NCBI GenBank assembly: GCA_013399305.1 | Contig: VXAI01000015.1 | Location: forward strand, 4,608,845 to 4,672,844 | Reading direction: 5' to 3' | Length of the DNA stretch: 64,000 nt | Origin: Rostratula benghalensis | Lineage: Eukaryota; Chordata; Aves; Charadriiformes; Rostratulidae | Part shown: piece after piece, positions 1 to 11,080 of the stretch | How positions within the stretch are numbered: the first letter of the stretch is position 1 | How the letters are laid out: every line of letters begins with the position of its first letter | The notes under the pieces: model-generated | The model's database searches: none | Seen by the model: only the letters and a program-made list of their open reading frames with translations | Told to the model about the DNA's origin: nothing | Position numbers and translations under genes: made by a program

Positions 1-1206
1 TACTTAGTCTGCCTATTATATTGTTTAGATTATTTTAAATATCTTATAAACTGTGTGAGAATACAACTGATTAGATTTAATGAACATCTGCTGTGCTTCA
101 TGCATTTTATCGTAAATTCTGAGCAGCAGTATTTAAGGTTATTCAGCTGGAAAATCTACTTCATTTATAGAGTTTAAACAATTACAGCAAGAATTTAAGA
201 TTCTTTTAACTCCTAAAACTGTATGATTAAACTTGAAGCTTGTCTATCAAAGTCTAAGAAGGAATTGATAGATTCTAGATTCTGAAGTACTTGGCTTTGA
301 AGATAAATTTATGGCAAAGTTTGGTATATGGTGGTTATGCTCCTGCATGGCTAAATGCTTCCTAAATCCTCTTATGTTTGGAAGAGTATCAAACACATTA
401 AGGATCACTAGATGTTTTGAGGTGAAATAATTTTATGTTACATATGTATGATTGAAATTACGTCTTAGTTTGTAGCTGATGTTTTATGTAACACTGAGGC
501 AAATCCTTTAATCTGGGCAACTCCAACAAAAACCCCAGCTGCTTTAACCGATACTTACTGTCTACTCTAAACTGTTGTGTTGAGCAAGCTAAAAATACTA
601 TATTTTGCACTATTGTGTTTGTTTTTCATTCTACATGAGGTGCTTTCTATGCAGTGTACTGCTTGTAAATCAAGCTCCAATGAGCGTTTGGATCTCTTGG
701 GATAATAAGTATCATATAAATGTCATTATCATATTCATAAAGGGTTTTCATAGTTCTACAAGACTAGTGTAGCCATTTCGATAAGCAAAATTATTAATTC
801 TATGGTTACAGAGGCAATGGTTCAACACCGTAAAGTAGTAGTTTGTGAAAAAGAGATTGCCTTTAAAAAAACCCCAACATCATTTGCATGAGAAAGATCT
901 CAGCTAATCATCTGCAAAAGGGTTAAGTATTTGTTTAATTATTTCTACTGAATAAGAATATAATCACTAATTCTATGGCAGAAGAACTGTATCTCTTGAA
1001 ATAACAATACCAAAAGTAGTCCTATTTTATATATATTTATACTATATAAACAGTATACATATATAAAAATAGTATTTATAATACTGTGAAATATTGCTAT
1101 TTTATAATTCGTAATTGCAATGCAGGATTGAATCCTAATTTAATTTTTAAAATGAAGAAACAGTATTTGCATCTTAGGTTAATCTTTTTTCCCCCCCTCC
1201 ATGTAG
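1..1206 (+). other. SLC15A4: SLC15A4 intron (3' part), upstream of first visible exon
   Basis: AT-rich sequence without a credible exon. It ends in a good acceptor: a T/C tract at about 1187-1200 followed by ATGTAG just before the coding exon. The stretch around 1022-1072 is an AT-rich imperfect inverted repeat. Upstream SLC15A4 exons must lie before this window. Confidence 0.8.
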
Positions 1207-1362
1207 GAATTCTGGAAAGCAACAGACTGAAAATTGTAAAGGTTAAAACAATTAATCAGACAATTGGAAATGTTACATACCATGCTGCAGATTTGCCAAT
1301 ATGGTGGCAGATTCCTCAATATGTGCTGATTGGATTCAGTGAAATATTTGCAAGTATAGCAG
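1207..1362 (+). CDS. SLC15A4: SLC15A4 internal exon (third from last)
   Basis: SLC15A4 (PHT1) is a proton-coupled transporter of histidine and oligopeptides in endolysosomes, of the POT/PTR2 family. It also scaffolds TASL in TLR7/9 signalling (family knowledge). This exon is 156 nt. It has a polypyrimidine acceptor ending at 1206 and a GTAAGA donor at 1363, and it enters with two bases of a split codon and leaves with one (phase 1/1). The peptide has a hydrophilic loop with two N-glycosylation sequons (N-Q-T and N-V-T), then [20 protein letters not shown], which starts a membrane helix, and ends in IFASIAG. The [15 protein letters not shown] segment is a strong family hallmark near helix 10. 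Because the exon is phase-symmetric, skipping it would keep the frame but remove a helix. Identification rests on protein recognition, not on alignment. Confidence 0.95.
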
Positions 1363-2874
1363 GTAAGAGTCTATGTGTGTTTCAGTTCTGCTTTCATATC
1401 TGTCATAAATGTTGGATTCTTAGAAAAGAAATATTTACTTCTCAAATCATTGTAAACAAGCTGTAATGTGCCCAAATACAATATTATATTATAGAACATA
1501 AGTGGCAAAGCACACAACTGTCTTTCACATTTGAAAATGGAATATATAACAATATGTTTTCCAGACCGAATTTCAAACAGATCAGCATTTAAATATTTGC
1601 ATGTCATCCTGTTTTCATGGGATATTTGCAAGCCCTGATAGCAAACAATACCCTCTTCCAATATTGTATATTAAATAATAGTTTTAATGCAGTATTGTTT
1701 CCTCTGAATCTTTCTCTGTGTTGCAAGTAAAATTTGTGTTTTGTCATTTTTTTGACTTAAAAACTGAGCTCACAGTTCAGAAAGTCAATTATTAAGTGGA
1801 GACACTTTTCTGAGGGGATAAAGGAAGAAATTAACCATCTTTAGAAAGATCTATTACCAGTTTAAATGCATGTTACTTGAATTTTTACATCTCTGAAAAA
1901 GGAAAAGTTGTGACACTAATTCTAAACTAGATTTTTTGCAAATATTAATAATGAATTACCTATTTTTCATGCATTTTTATCTGCTTATAGATCAGTTTTT
2001 CTATAGTTTTAGTACTTCAGTGTGATACTAGGCAAACTGAAACACTTCAAATCTGGCCTTACTTAAACAAGCACAAGAGATATTAAATTTCTTAATACTG
2101 TACTGTTTGATGTAGTGGACAGATCATATTGATTTTTAAGCTGTAAGTGAAGTGGGAGGAGAGGGCAAATAGGACTATAAAATCTTATTTTCTGGTCTGT
2201 TTCTTATATGTGCAGTGCTTATTAGCAGGAAGAAAGCACAGGGAATTTATCTGTTGTCACTGTGGTGCGCCTTACGCTGTTTTTTTTGTGATTAAACAAG
2301 TGAAATGCTACTGTGAATCTCTTAGCAGAGCGGTTATGTACACAGTGCTTGGGAGCAATGCTTAGTTACCAGTAACAGAAACGTTTCATGATCCTTAAGT
2401 AGCTATTCTGATACTACTTACATAGAATTGCAGTTACCTGATGTAATATATTGGAACACCTCCAATGACTTGATTTAAAAATCATTTAGCCTTCGCTTAA
2501 ATATAGTTACATATTACTGTGCTGAAATACTATTTCAGAATATTGAACTTTGAAGATCTTCCATTCAAACTGGCATTACATACAGCTCTTTTTCTTCAAT
2601 TCCTTATGACAGAATTTTCTGGTTTCGTTTCCCCTGTGGGAGGTTACTTCCATTCCTCACATTGGGCAAGCACAGTGGGTTAAAATAAGATTCTCTAATT
2701 CTGTAAGATCTTGCTGGTGGAGCCCCAGCTGTCATATGGCCCATTTGTTCCCCTCTTAGTGGAAGAGAGAACTTCTACTCCATGGAGTTTCTGGTTACAT
2801 TATGAGGAAATAAAACAAGGTGATTGGATTGTTTGGCAAGTAGAAGAAAATGTTGGCTTGTTTGTTTCTTTTTC

Positions 2875-2896
2875 TTTTTTTTTTTTTTTTTTTTTT
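2875..2896. repeat. Homopolymer T tract (T22)
   Basis: Twenty-two consecutive T, preceded by a short T/C stretch. There is no recognisable retroelement body next to it. It accounts for the F-rich short ORFs called across it. Such a tract is likely length-polymorphic and error-prone in assembly. Confidence 0.9.
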
Positions 2897-3384
2897 CCTA
2901 TCTGCTCATTTGCTGTAAGCTTTTCTTCCAGACATCCAGCCTGGGATTTCATGGAAACAATGCAATAATTGACCATATCCATCACATATTAACCTTAGTT
3001 GTGTAGTATATTGGAGGAATTCTTTTTAGATAAGGCTTTGTCTTGTGTGTATTTGTAGTTTTGTGGTATATATGTAACCTTTGCTAGAGGACGTACCTGC
3101 TGTCCTATATTAGAGTACATTTCGTTATGTGTAAACAGTAGCCAGCACACACACTTATGTAACACAGGAACATCTGAAAATGGAAGTCTTCTTTACTCGA
3201 GTTACTTATTAAAACTAGGTCTGTATTTAGCTTTTTATCAAAAGTGTAAAATAACCTTTAATTATGTTAGGGATTGTGCTAATGTGAACTCCGATAAAAA
3301 GAAGTGCAAGTGCTCACGCAAAAATAAATAAATGTTTTCACTGCTACAAAGTCTTGTCAGGCACTGTTACTAGTGTGTAGGTGT

Positions 3385-3414
3385 AAAAAAAAAAAAAACA
3401 AAAAAACAAAAAAA
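3385..3414. repeat. A-rich low-complexity tract
   Basis: A14 followed by A-runs broken by single C bases. It could be the worn tail of a retroposed sequence, but no body is recognisable upstream, so it is called only as low complexity. Confidence 0.85.
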
Positions 3415-6041
3415 CCAAACCCGTCTGCAGCTTGTGGAAAGGTCAAGGACTTGAAGCATTCCCTGTTGAACTCCAAACTGAGGGTTGGCTTTTTCAGCTG
3501 TTTTAGTGCACTCCTTCATGAGAAGTAAACTCTTTGAGGCTTACACTATTCTTACATGAATCCTCTGCTGCACTTGCTGGGTCAGCTTTGTATCTTCAAA
3601 AATTGCATTTTTCCTAACGTTGCCCAACAAAGTTTCTTTACCATTGAATCAGAAATTCTATGCAGATCTTAATTGCTTTTGTATTACACTTTTATATTAT
3701 CTAAACTGAATTCTTAGTGTCTTTAAGAAAGCCTCAAGACGTAACAGAGTATACTTTACCAATTTGGTATCAGAAGTTGATAGAGGCATCTATTGTGCAA
3801 TGAAATTCAGCTTGAAAATAAACAAAGTGTTAACGTGTCTAAAACTATAGTGATTTTGAAATGTTTATTGTGAACAAAACTGGACTAAATATTATAAAAG
3901 CAGAAACATACATTTGTTTTTTTGTTTACTGTAAAACTAAGTATGTTCTTATTAAGCCACATTAGTTACACTTGAGGTACCTTTAAAAAGATGACACACA
4001 TTGCATTTATCTGTTGTATTATTCTGTCAATCCTTTTAAAGCACTCTTATTTAACTCAGAATCGTAATCTCACATGACAACACCAAGTAGAGGGTTTAAT
4101 TTCAAAACTGCTTGTTTGAGGTAGCATGAAATTGTTATCAATGTCTGCCAGCAGGCAAAAATATCTCTGAAGGCTAAGAAAATATTTTATATTCTTTACA
4201 GCAGATTAAATATTAAATATAAAAAACATTCAAATTTAGAAACGTGCCTGATTTGTTGCAAAAACTGCATAGTGTTACACCCATTTTGGTATTTGTTTTG
4301 AGTCTTAAGATCTTTTTCCAGTAGTAATACTTGCACCCAGTACATCTGTAAAATGAACAAGAAAAGAATGGGCCAGATCCTCTCATGTTATATGCTTAAG
4401 CTGAACTTGTACAGAACGTATAAAAGCCTGGTGACTAAAATGAGACTGATACTCTGGAGACTTGTGGTAGCTATGATAACTTAACAAGAAGTTAAAAACC
4501 AAGCTACTGTATCCTGAGAGTAGTCTACTTTTTTGTTTTCTTTTTTAAGTGAGATTGGCCAGATAAATACTCCTTAAAAAATCTGAATTATCATCTTAGT
4601 GGTAGAGCCTAGGAAGAATATTGAGCTTTTAATTCTCAAAATAAATATAATTTTGCCTCCCTGTTCCAATTGGCAGATGTCTCCATCTCTGTAGCTATTC
4701 TCTCATTACAGTTTGAATTTACAGGAACCCACACAGCTGAGTTACACAAAGAATGTTTCAGTTCCCTTCTAACATCACAGACAGGTTGCTGTTGGCCCAT
4801 TCTAACATGTTTTGCAAAGAAAAAGAGAAGCAGTGTGTTGGTTATCAGAGATTTCCCAGGTGGCAGTGCCGAGTAGTTAAATCAGTGAGAACATGCAGTT
4901 CTGTTTCTTTTAGAAAAAGAAAGTTCCTCCCTCACAACAGGCAAATTGACTCTCTGGCCTGAAGTGTTAAGCCTTTTCTTGAAAGGAAATGCCAGTGTAT
5001 TTCTATTAAACTCTGCCTAGAGTAGCAAAAGTCAAATACCAATAATAGTGAAAATAAAGCGTACCTTTATTATGCAGGACATAAGATTTGTGCCATTTTC
5101 AGGTCTACAATGCTCTCTTTGCCAAAAAAGAAAAAGTTAGATGAGGTAGCATTAATTTTCAGTATAAAGCTTTCTGTTTTGAAACAAGCATTTCACCTGT
5201 CAGAGAAAAAGCTCTGCAAAGAATGCATTTGACTCTCTTGTGATTAATCCCATTTGATTTTTGACAGGAGTATTATTCTAAAAAGGAGCATTAATCATGG
5301 GCATTAGCCTTTGCAAGGCAGAGCCTGACCCGGTGTGTTCTGTTGGTACTGAAATTCAGTAGCACAGATTTTTCAAGTTGATGTAACTGGGTTTTTTGTT
5401 TATTGGTTGAAATTTGAGTGAGAATAGTTCAAAATTGAATTCCCATTCCTACGAGCCTTAAAAAGAATAGGCCAGCAAGCAATAAGCTTGGAGAATTCTA
5501 GATCAAAATTAAATTAAAACTAATTACTGCCTTTCCAGCTACAATTAATTTTTCTGTCTGCACATTCAGAGATACAGACACTGAGTCTGTGTGAAATAAA
5601 TGTTCATGGTCAATGCAAGAGTGACCTTCAGTTCCTGAGTACTTTGTTCTCAGCAGGGAAGCGGTGTGCTTTGTAAATACTGTGTAACAGATAGGCAACC
5701 TAGAAACAGGTGAAATGGGGAATGGGGAACTTGCCAGCTCAGAGTTAGCTTAATAAATTTCTGTGAGGGTAATTTTAGACAGGAAAATGAATATGCTGCC
5801 TCAGAAGATTGCTTGATTTTACACATGTAATATTAATAAGATCAAAGCGTGTGTCCCAAAAGTTGTCTATTTAATGGGTTGATATATTGATGACCTTTAA
5901 CAAGGTTCATAAAGCAATTAGAGAGAACTGGAAACTGATAGGGATTCACTACCTCAATTCCCTGTCTCCTGAAATCCAAGGCTAATTTTAGGTTTTTAAC
6001 ATACCAGAACTAGTATACATCTGTAACTTCTATAACACTAA

Positions 6042-6275
<234 letters not shown>

Positions 6276-6834
6276 TAGTCTATAAAGTAGAAGACTTCCT
6301 TCAGAAGCGGTTAAACATCGAGCACGTGGAACTGTTGAATCTTAGCACAGTTTTTATTTAAAAAAATATAAATTTGTCTACTGTTTTATTAAAGACAAAG
6401 TGTAATTGTGCATGTAAGTATGAAGTAATATGACTATGCAAAATGATACATTATCTTCATGAAAGCATGGGAAACACGCTTGTACTATTTTGCCTGTGTA
6501 AGGCCTTTCAAGTACCTGCTCAGCTCTTACTCCATTTCATCACTAGAAGTTACTTTTAAATTTTTGTATTTTAGTAAAAAAATATTCCAGTTACGTGTGG
6601 AAAAAGAATGTATTTGCTATAAGGTACTGAAATTACTTTCTTGTATTTATGAGGAGTAAAATGTACCTATCTCTCTCTCTAGGGATTATTCAGCTTCCTA
6701 GTTTCAAGAGACTTCATTGAAATTGTCATGAGTTAATTTTGTATTTCTCTCTGCTAGCTATTTATACTTTTTTAAAAAGTCCAACCAATCATCTGCCTTA
6801 TACTGCCAGTTGAAGTTAAAAATAATTATTGGCA

Positions 6835-6849
6835 CCAGTAGGTGGCACC
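6835..6849 (+). promoter_or_regulatory. Candidate CTCF site (forward)
   Basis: CCAGTAGGTGGCACC fits the CTCF core consensus CCASYAGRKGGCRSY at all 15 positions. It lies in the last SLC15A4 intron, pointing towards the intergenic region. The match is seen in the sequence; occupancy is inference. Confidence 0.45.
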
Positions 6850-9231
6850 TTGGGAATTTCAGAAAATCATACCATCATCAATGGGCTAATTAATTCCAAC
6901 AGAAGGAGCATGAAAAGTACTTAAAATGTATGCTAGACCTAACTGTGTGTACGTGGCTTAAAATTCAGCCTAAACTTTCTTTAAATTTGGTATGAGAGAA
7001 TTTGCCATTTAAGTTGGATTTGCATGCTACCAAAAAGTAAGGTTGTCTGGAACAGTACATGCGTCACAACTTATCTGTGTAAGTTTGTAAGTTGTTATTT
7101 TAAAAACTGCAAAAGATGACAAGTACCCTGAACTTTATGGAAGTGTCCTCACCAAGTGAAAAATTAATCAAATTGAGACTTTTTTCACAATTTCAAAACT
7201 AGAACAGCATTTTTTCCCTGCAATTCTACATAGAGAAAATTCAGTCAGCTCAACTGACTCAACTGGAGGATAATTTCATACAAATTAATATATGTGATAT
7301 TTGATGGTGGTTTTTTAGCCTCTTGCCTTTGTTTTCTGAAGCAGCCTAACAGAAAGCAGTGCCTAGTACTCTCTCTGTTAATTATTTAGGTTGTGCTAAA
7401 TATATTCAGAGTTGGTTAGAACTGGAAGATGTTACCTTTCATGACTCATTAGTCATCTGTTTTGAATAGGCTCCTCAGTTCAGTGGATTGTCCTCTGGAC
7501 AGCTGTCAGAACTAGATATTTCTATATTTCTTAGTCTAAAGACTCTATTAATACCCAATCGAGCCTTCTCAGCAGCAATATGGCTGGCTCAAGATTGAAG
7601 CACTCTGTAGGCGATTTTGATTTTTAGCATGTATAGTAGCTACTGTTTTAAATATTACTGTTTACATCAGTAACTGTTTGTAACTCAATTTTTATTTTGC
7701 ATAACATTATTGAAATTTAACAAATTTTTTATATAAAATTTACTTAGGTCTTCCAGGGTAGAAATTATAAGGAGGAATCTTTATGAATGAATGACTTCTG
7801 AGTTTTTCATTAAATGCTGTATAATAACTATATGCACACGTGTGCACCAAGTTTCTGCTATTTTTGCTGACTCATGATATCATTTGAGGTAACTCACTGC
7901 CTCCACAAAATGCACTGACAAAGTTTGGTCTCTGCTGGCACTTCATTGTTGATTGCTGCCATCACAATGACTGTTATTTCTCTGACAAAAACTGAGATTT
8001 CATGGGTTTAATATCCCATCTCATAAAGGATAATTACTACTCTTTAAACACATCTGCTCTTGAAATGGAAATTCACATATATATTGTAATTTAAATGTCA
8101 AGGAAAGACTCTGTTTAATTTTATTGCATTTTATTATAAGTTACTTTAATTGAATCTTAAGTTTCAGTAATTAAAGTAATTTAATCTGAACATTTATAGG
8201 CATGCTGCATGAACAGCTTGTTAGGATCGGTGTATACTTTACTATTTTTACTCGCTCTATCCTCTTTGATAATCATAATGGTCCAATTGGCTGTGGCTTG
8301 TGTGGCCTGTTGGAAGTGAGCCACAATATATTGTTCTTGGAAGTACAGCAATAGTTAATGCACATTTTTTAATAGAGGAATAATGTTTTAGCAATGAGCT
8401 TCCGTAATTTAACAGTATTTAATATGGTAAAAATCACTAATTTATAACAACCTGGAAGGAATATCAAAGGTGAATTGAACCAAAAAAAGAAACCACGTAT
8501 TAGTTTAATGAATTCCAAGCTTTTTTCCAAAAGAAGGTGGAGAGAAAGTGTCAGTAATTGCTTTCTTTATATCTACAGAGATGACAAACTCTTTCCTTAA
8601 TAGCATTCATTTTTAAATTCTCTTTATTTTATCTGTGACTTAGCAGACTAGGGAGGTACAGGCCTCCAGATGCAGAGAGACCATATAGCATTAAGCAGGG
8701 CTGAAAAGGCCGCTGGAGAGGACTCTCTAGTATATATAGAGTACAAAAAAAATAAATCATACTTTCACCTGTTTCAATTAAACTGTAAAACACAAGAGAA
8801 TTTCTTTTTTTTTTCCTTGACTAAAGCCTTGTCACTTGACTGTATTTTCCAGGCTCCTTAAAAGCATATCTAGTGAAGATGGTAAAGGCTTTAAGTTACC
8901 AGCCTGTATGAGTGTAGCTGTGCTTTGATCTTGAATGCTGCATTTACTGGGAGTTATCTTTGAACAATTTACAATCCAAGGCTTTATTTGCAGAAATTTC
9001 TTTTTCAAGTACATTTAGTGCCCACAGCACAGGGATGTTCGCTTTTTTTTTTATTTGCCTTTGAAATGAGTTTTTTTCCTCAAAAATTGATAAGTGATCT
9101 CTGTTACTTACATTATGAACGAAGTAAATCATATATGAAAACAGGCATTGAGGTTTTGGGCTGTTTTATCAGAGAAGTCAGCAAAGCATTGCATTTTTTC
9201 AGTATGAAAAAACACCCTTAAAAAATAAACA

Positions 9232-9261
9232 GGGGAGGCGAGGGGGGGAAGGGCAAGGGGG
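9232..9261 (+). other. G-quadruplex-capable G-run cluster
   Basis: Four G runs (4, 7, 3 and 5 bases) separated by loops of 6, 2 and 3 bases, meeting the usual four-run G4 pattern. It is on the sense strand of SLC15A4, about 415 nt before the last exon, so it would also exist in pre-mRNA. It is flanked by a purine-rich stretch. Confidence 0.6.
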
Positions 9262-9676
9262 AAGAAAGAAACATTATTAGCTTATTTGCCTTTTAAAATT
9301 ATGTTGACTTTTATGAAACTTGCTTACCACTATATGTATGGAATCTTTGTTTGCAGAAAATTCTTACAGTGGTAGGAGGAGCTTCCAGCAATTTTTTGTA
9401 AGAAAGAAATCATGTAGTAACAGCACATCAGCTTCTTCGGGGACATTGCTTGGCTTAAGGCATTGAAGCACAAAAGAAAGCAATCCTCATACTGTGTGTA
9501 TCTTCCTCAGAAGTTCCATCTTTTGGTCTAGATAATTAAAAATGCAACTATGCTGTTGGATGGAAATGTGATCTAGTTGCCAATGTTTTGCAGAAAAGTC
9601 TTTGCTACTTAAACTTGAAGGGGTTGACATTTTTATTTGTATTAATGTTTGTTTTTTCCTCCTCTATTCTTTTTAG

Positions 9677-9825
9677 GTAATATTAACGGCTGCCAATTAA
9701 ACTATTACTTTTTTTTGCTGGCTGCTATCCAAGGAGCAACCCTTTTGCTTTTCCTTATTGTTTCTGTGAAATATGATCATCAAAAATCAAAGATCAATGA
9801 AGTGGCTGCCAACGGGCGGATCTGA
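9677..9825 (+). CDS. SLC15A4: SLC15A4 last coding exon with stop codon
   Basis: The acceptor is a long pyrimidine tract ending TTTTTAG at 9676. The exon enters with the last two bases of a glycine codon (G|GT), runs 48 further codons, and stops at TGA 9823-9825. The peptide is [20 protein letters not shown], then [14 protein letters not shown], then a short polar tail ending AANGRI. The hydrophobic [22 protein letters not shown] block is the final (twelfth) membrane helix of the POT fold, and the tail is cytosolic. [24 protein letters not shown] is almost identical to mammalian SLC15A4, which fixes both the identity and the end of the gene. Confidence 0.97.
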
Positions 9826-10889
9826 TATTTGTTACAGAGCAGACTTTATTACAGCAGCACACAGTGAAGTGGCAGCGCACCCTGAGCCTGCGAGATCTCG
9901 TGTTTTCTCCAGTGAGACTCTTACTAGACTTGCATGTTACAAGGGTTCTTGCCCCTGCCCCCCTCGCGTAACGTAGGTAAGTGCCTTATGTTGGTGGGGC
10001 TCGTTTCTTGCACTACGTCCTGGTGGAGGACAAACACAAATCTTGGAAGCGTATTAACTCTAGGCATTCAAGTTGCTCTTTGTTAATCATGAGATGTTTA
10101 CTTAACTCTCGAAAGTTGGGACGCTTGTACTTGGAAATTGAGTATAAGGAGTCACATGTGACATGGATTATTCCTGACTGAAAAACTCTGCTTAGTGAAG
10201 AACAGTGGATCTAGAGAAACACTCAACATTCTCAAGCCTACATCATGGATGCAGGAAAGAAAACATTTTACAAAAACATCAAGTAGTGGTTCCAATAAAA
10301 ATTTTTCGATCCTGAAAGTCATTCAGATTAACTCCGATTAAAAAGAAATACAGTTTTGTAGCTGACCTTTCACTGGTAGCATTGCAAGGATTTAAGTCCA
10401 GACTTGCAGCCCAAGGTATCCAATAGTGAAGACTGAATTGTATGTCACAGTAGTTTGTTGTGTGGCTACTGTAAATTTTGATGCACAGTGAACACCTCCT
10501 GGGCCTGAAATGATTTTACATCAAAATGTTTTTGTTATTGAATCTACATTAGCTGTATTAGGACAACATGGAAACATACATCTTTGGACGAAGGACTGTT
10601 CAGTCTAACGCTGTTACTTCCCTAAGTAATATTCTAAATATTTGCAGAAAGCAAGCTGAGATTGAATTCTCAGAAGATGAATGCGCAATAACAATTTAGA
10701 AGCCTTTCAGCCAGTTCCTCCAGTCTTGTGTCTTATTTCTAGCTAACATGCTACAGGGTTTGTATCTTTCAGCAACACATTCCTATAGCAGAGCAAATGG
10801 TTTTATGTTCAATTTTAATGATTCTAACAATTGTAGTGAAAATTGTGTACAGGCTGCTATGGAAGATGCAAGGAATTATGCAGAAAGAA

Positions 10890-10895
10890 AATAAA
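10890..10895 (+). terminator. SLC15A4: SLC15A4 poly(A) signal candidate (proximal)
   Basis: AATAAA followed 20-45 nt later by a GT/T-rich stretch (TGTGTTGAATTTTTATAG), as expected for a cleavage and polyadenylation site. Confidence 0.5.
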
Positions 10896-11004
10896 AACTC
10901 AACTTTTTATTAATGTGTTGAATTTTTATAGTTTCCTTTGTCTGCATATGGATTGGTAAAATGTCCTCCATTTCTAAATGGACATCTTTTTAATGAGTTT
11001 ACAA

Positions 11005-11010
11005 AATAAA
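11005..11010 (+). terminator. SLC15A4: SLC15A4 poly(A) signal candidate (distal)
   Basis: AATAAA with a GT-rich downstream element (TGACTGTTTGTTTCTAGG) at the expected distance. A further AATAAA at 11054-11059 has its own T-rich downstream stretch. The close spacing suggests alternative 3' ends. Confidence 0.5.
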
Positions 11011-11080
11011 ATGAACTTCCATGCTGTGACTTTTGACTGTTTGTTTCTAGGTGAATAAAATTATACTACAAATACTTTGT

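Larger units (their letters stand above)
9826..11080 (+). other. SLC15A4: SLC15A4 3' UTR (end inferred)
   Basis: Sequence after the stop codon up to the last signal of a poly(A) cluster. The first 150 nt are unusually rich in CpG for this window and contain a near-perfect splice donor (AG|GTAAGT at 9977). Four AATAAA signals occur at 10294, 10890, 11005 and 11054. The exact transcript end cannot be read from genomic sequence alone; any of the last three is plausible. Confidence 0.6.

Noticed and set aside
2711..3006. Phenylalanine- and lysine-rich ORFs
   Set aside because: They are produced by translating the T22 homopolymer.
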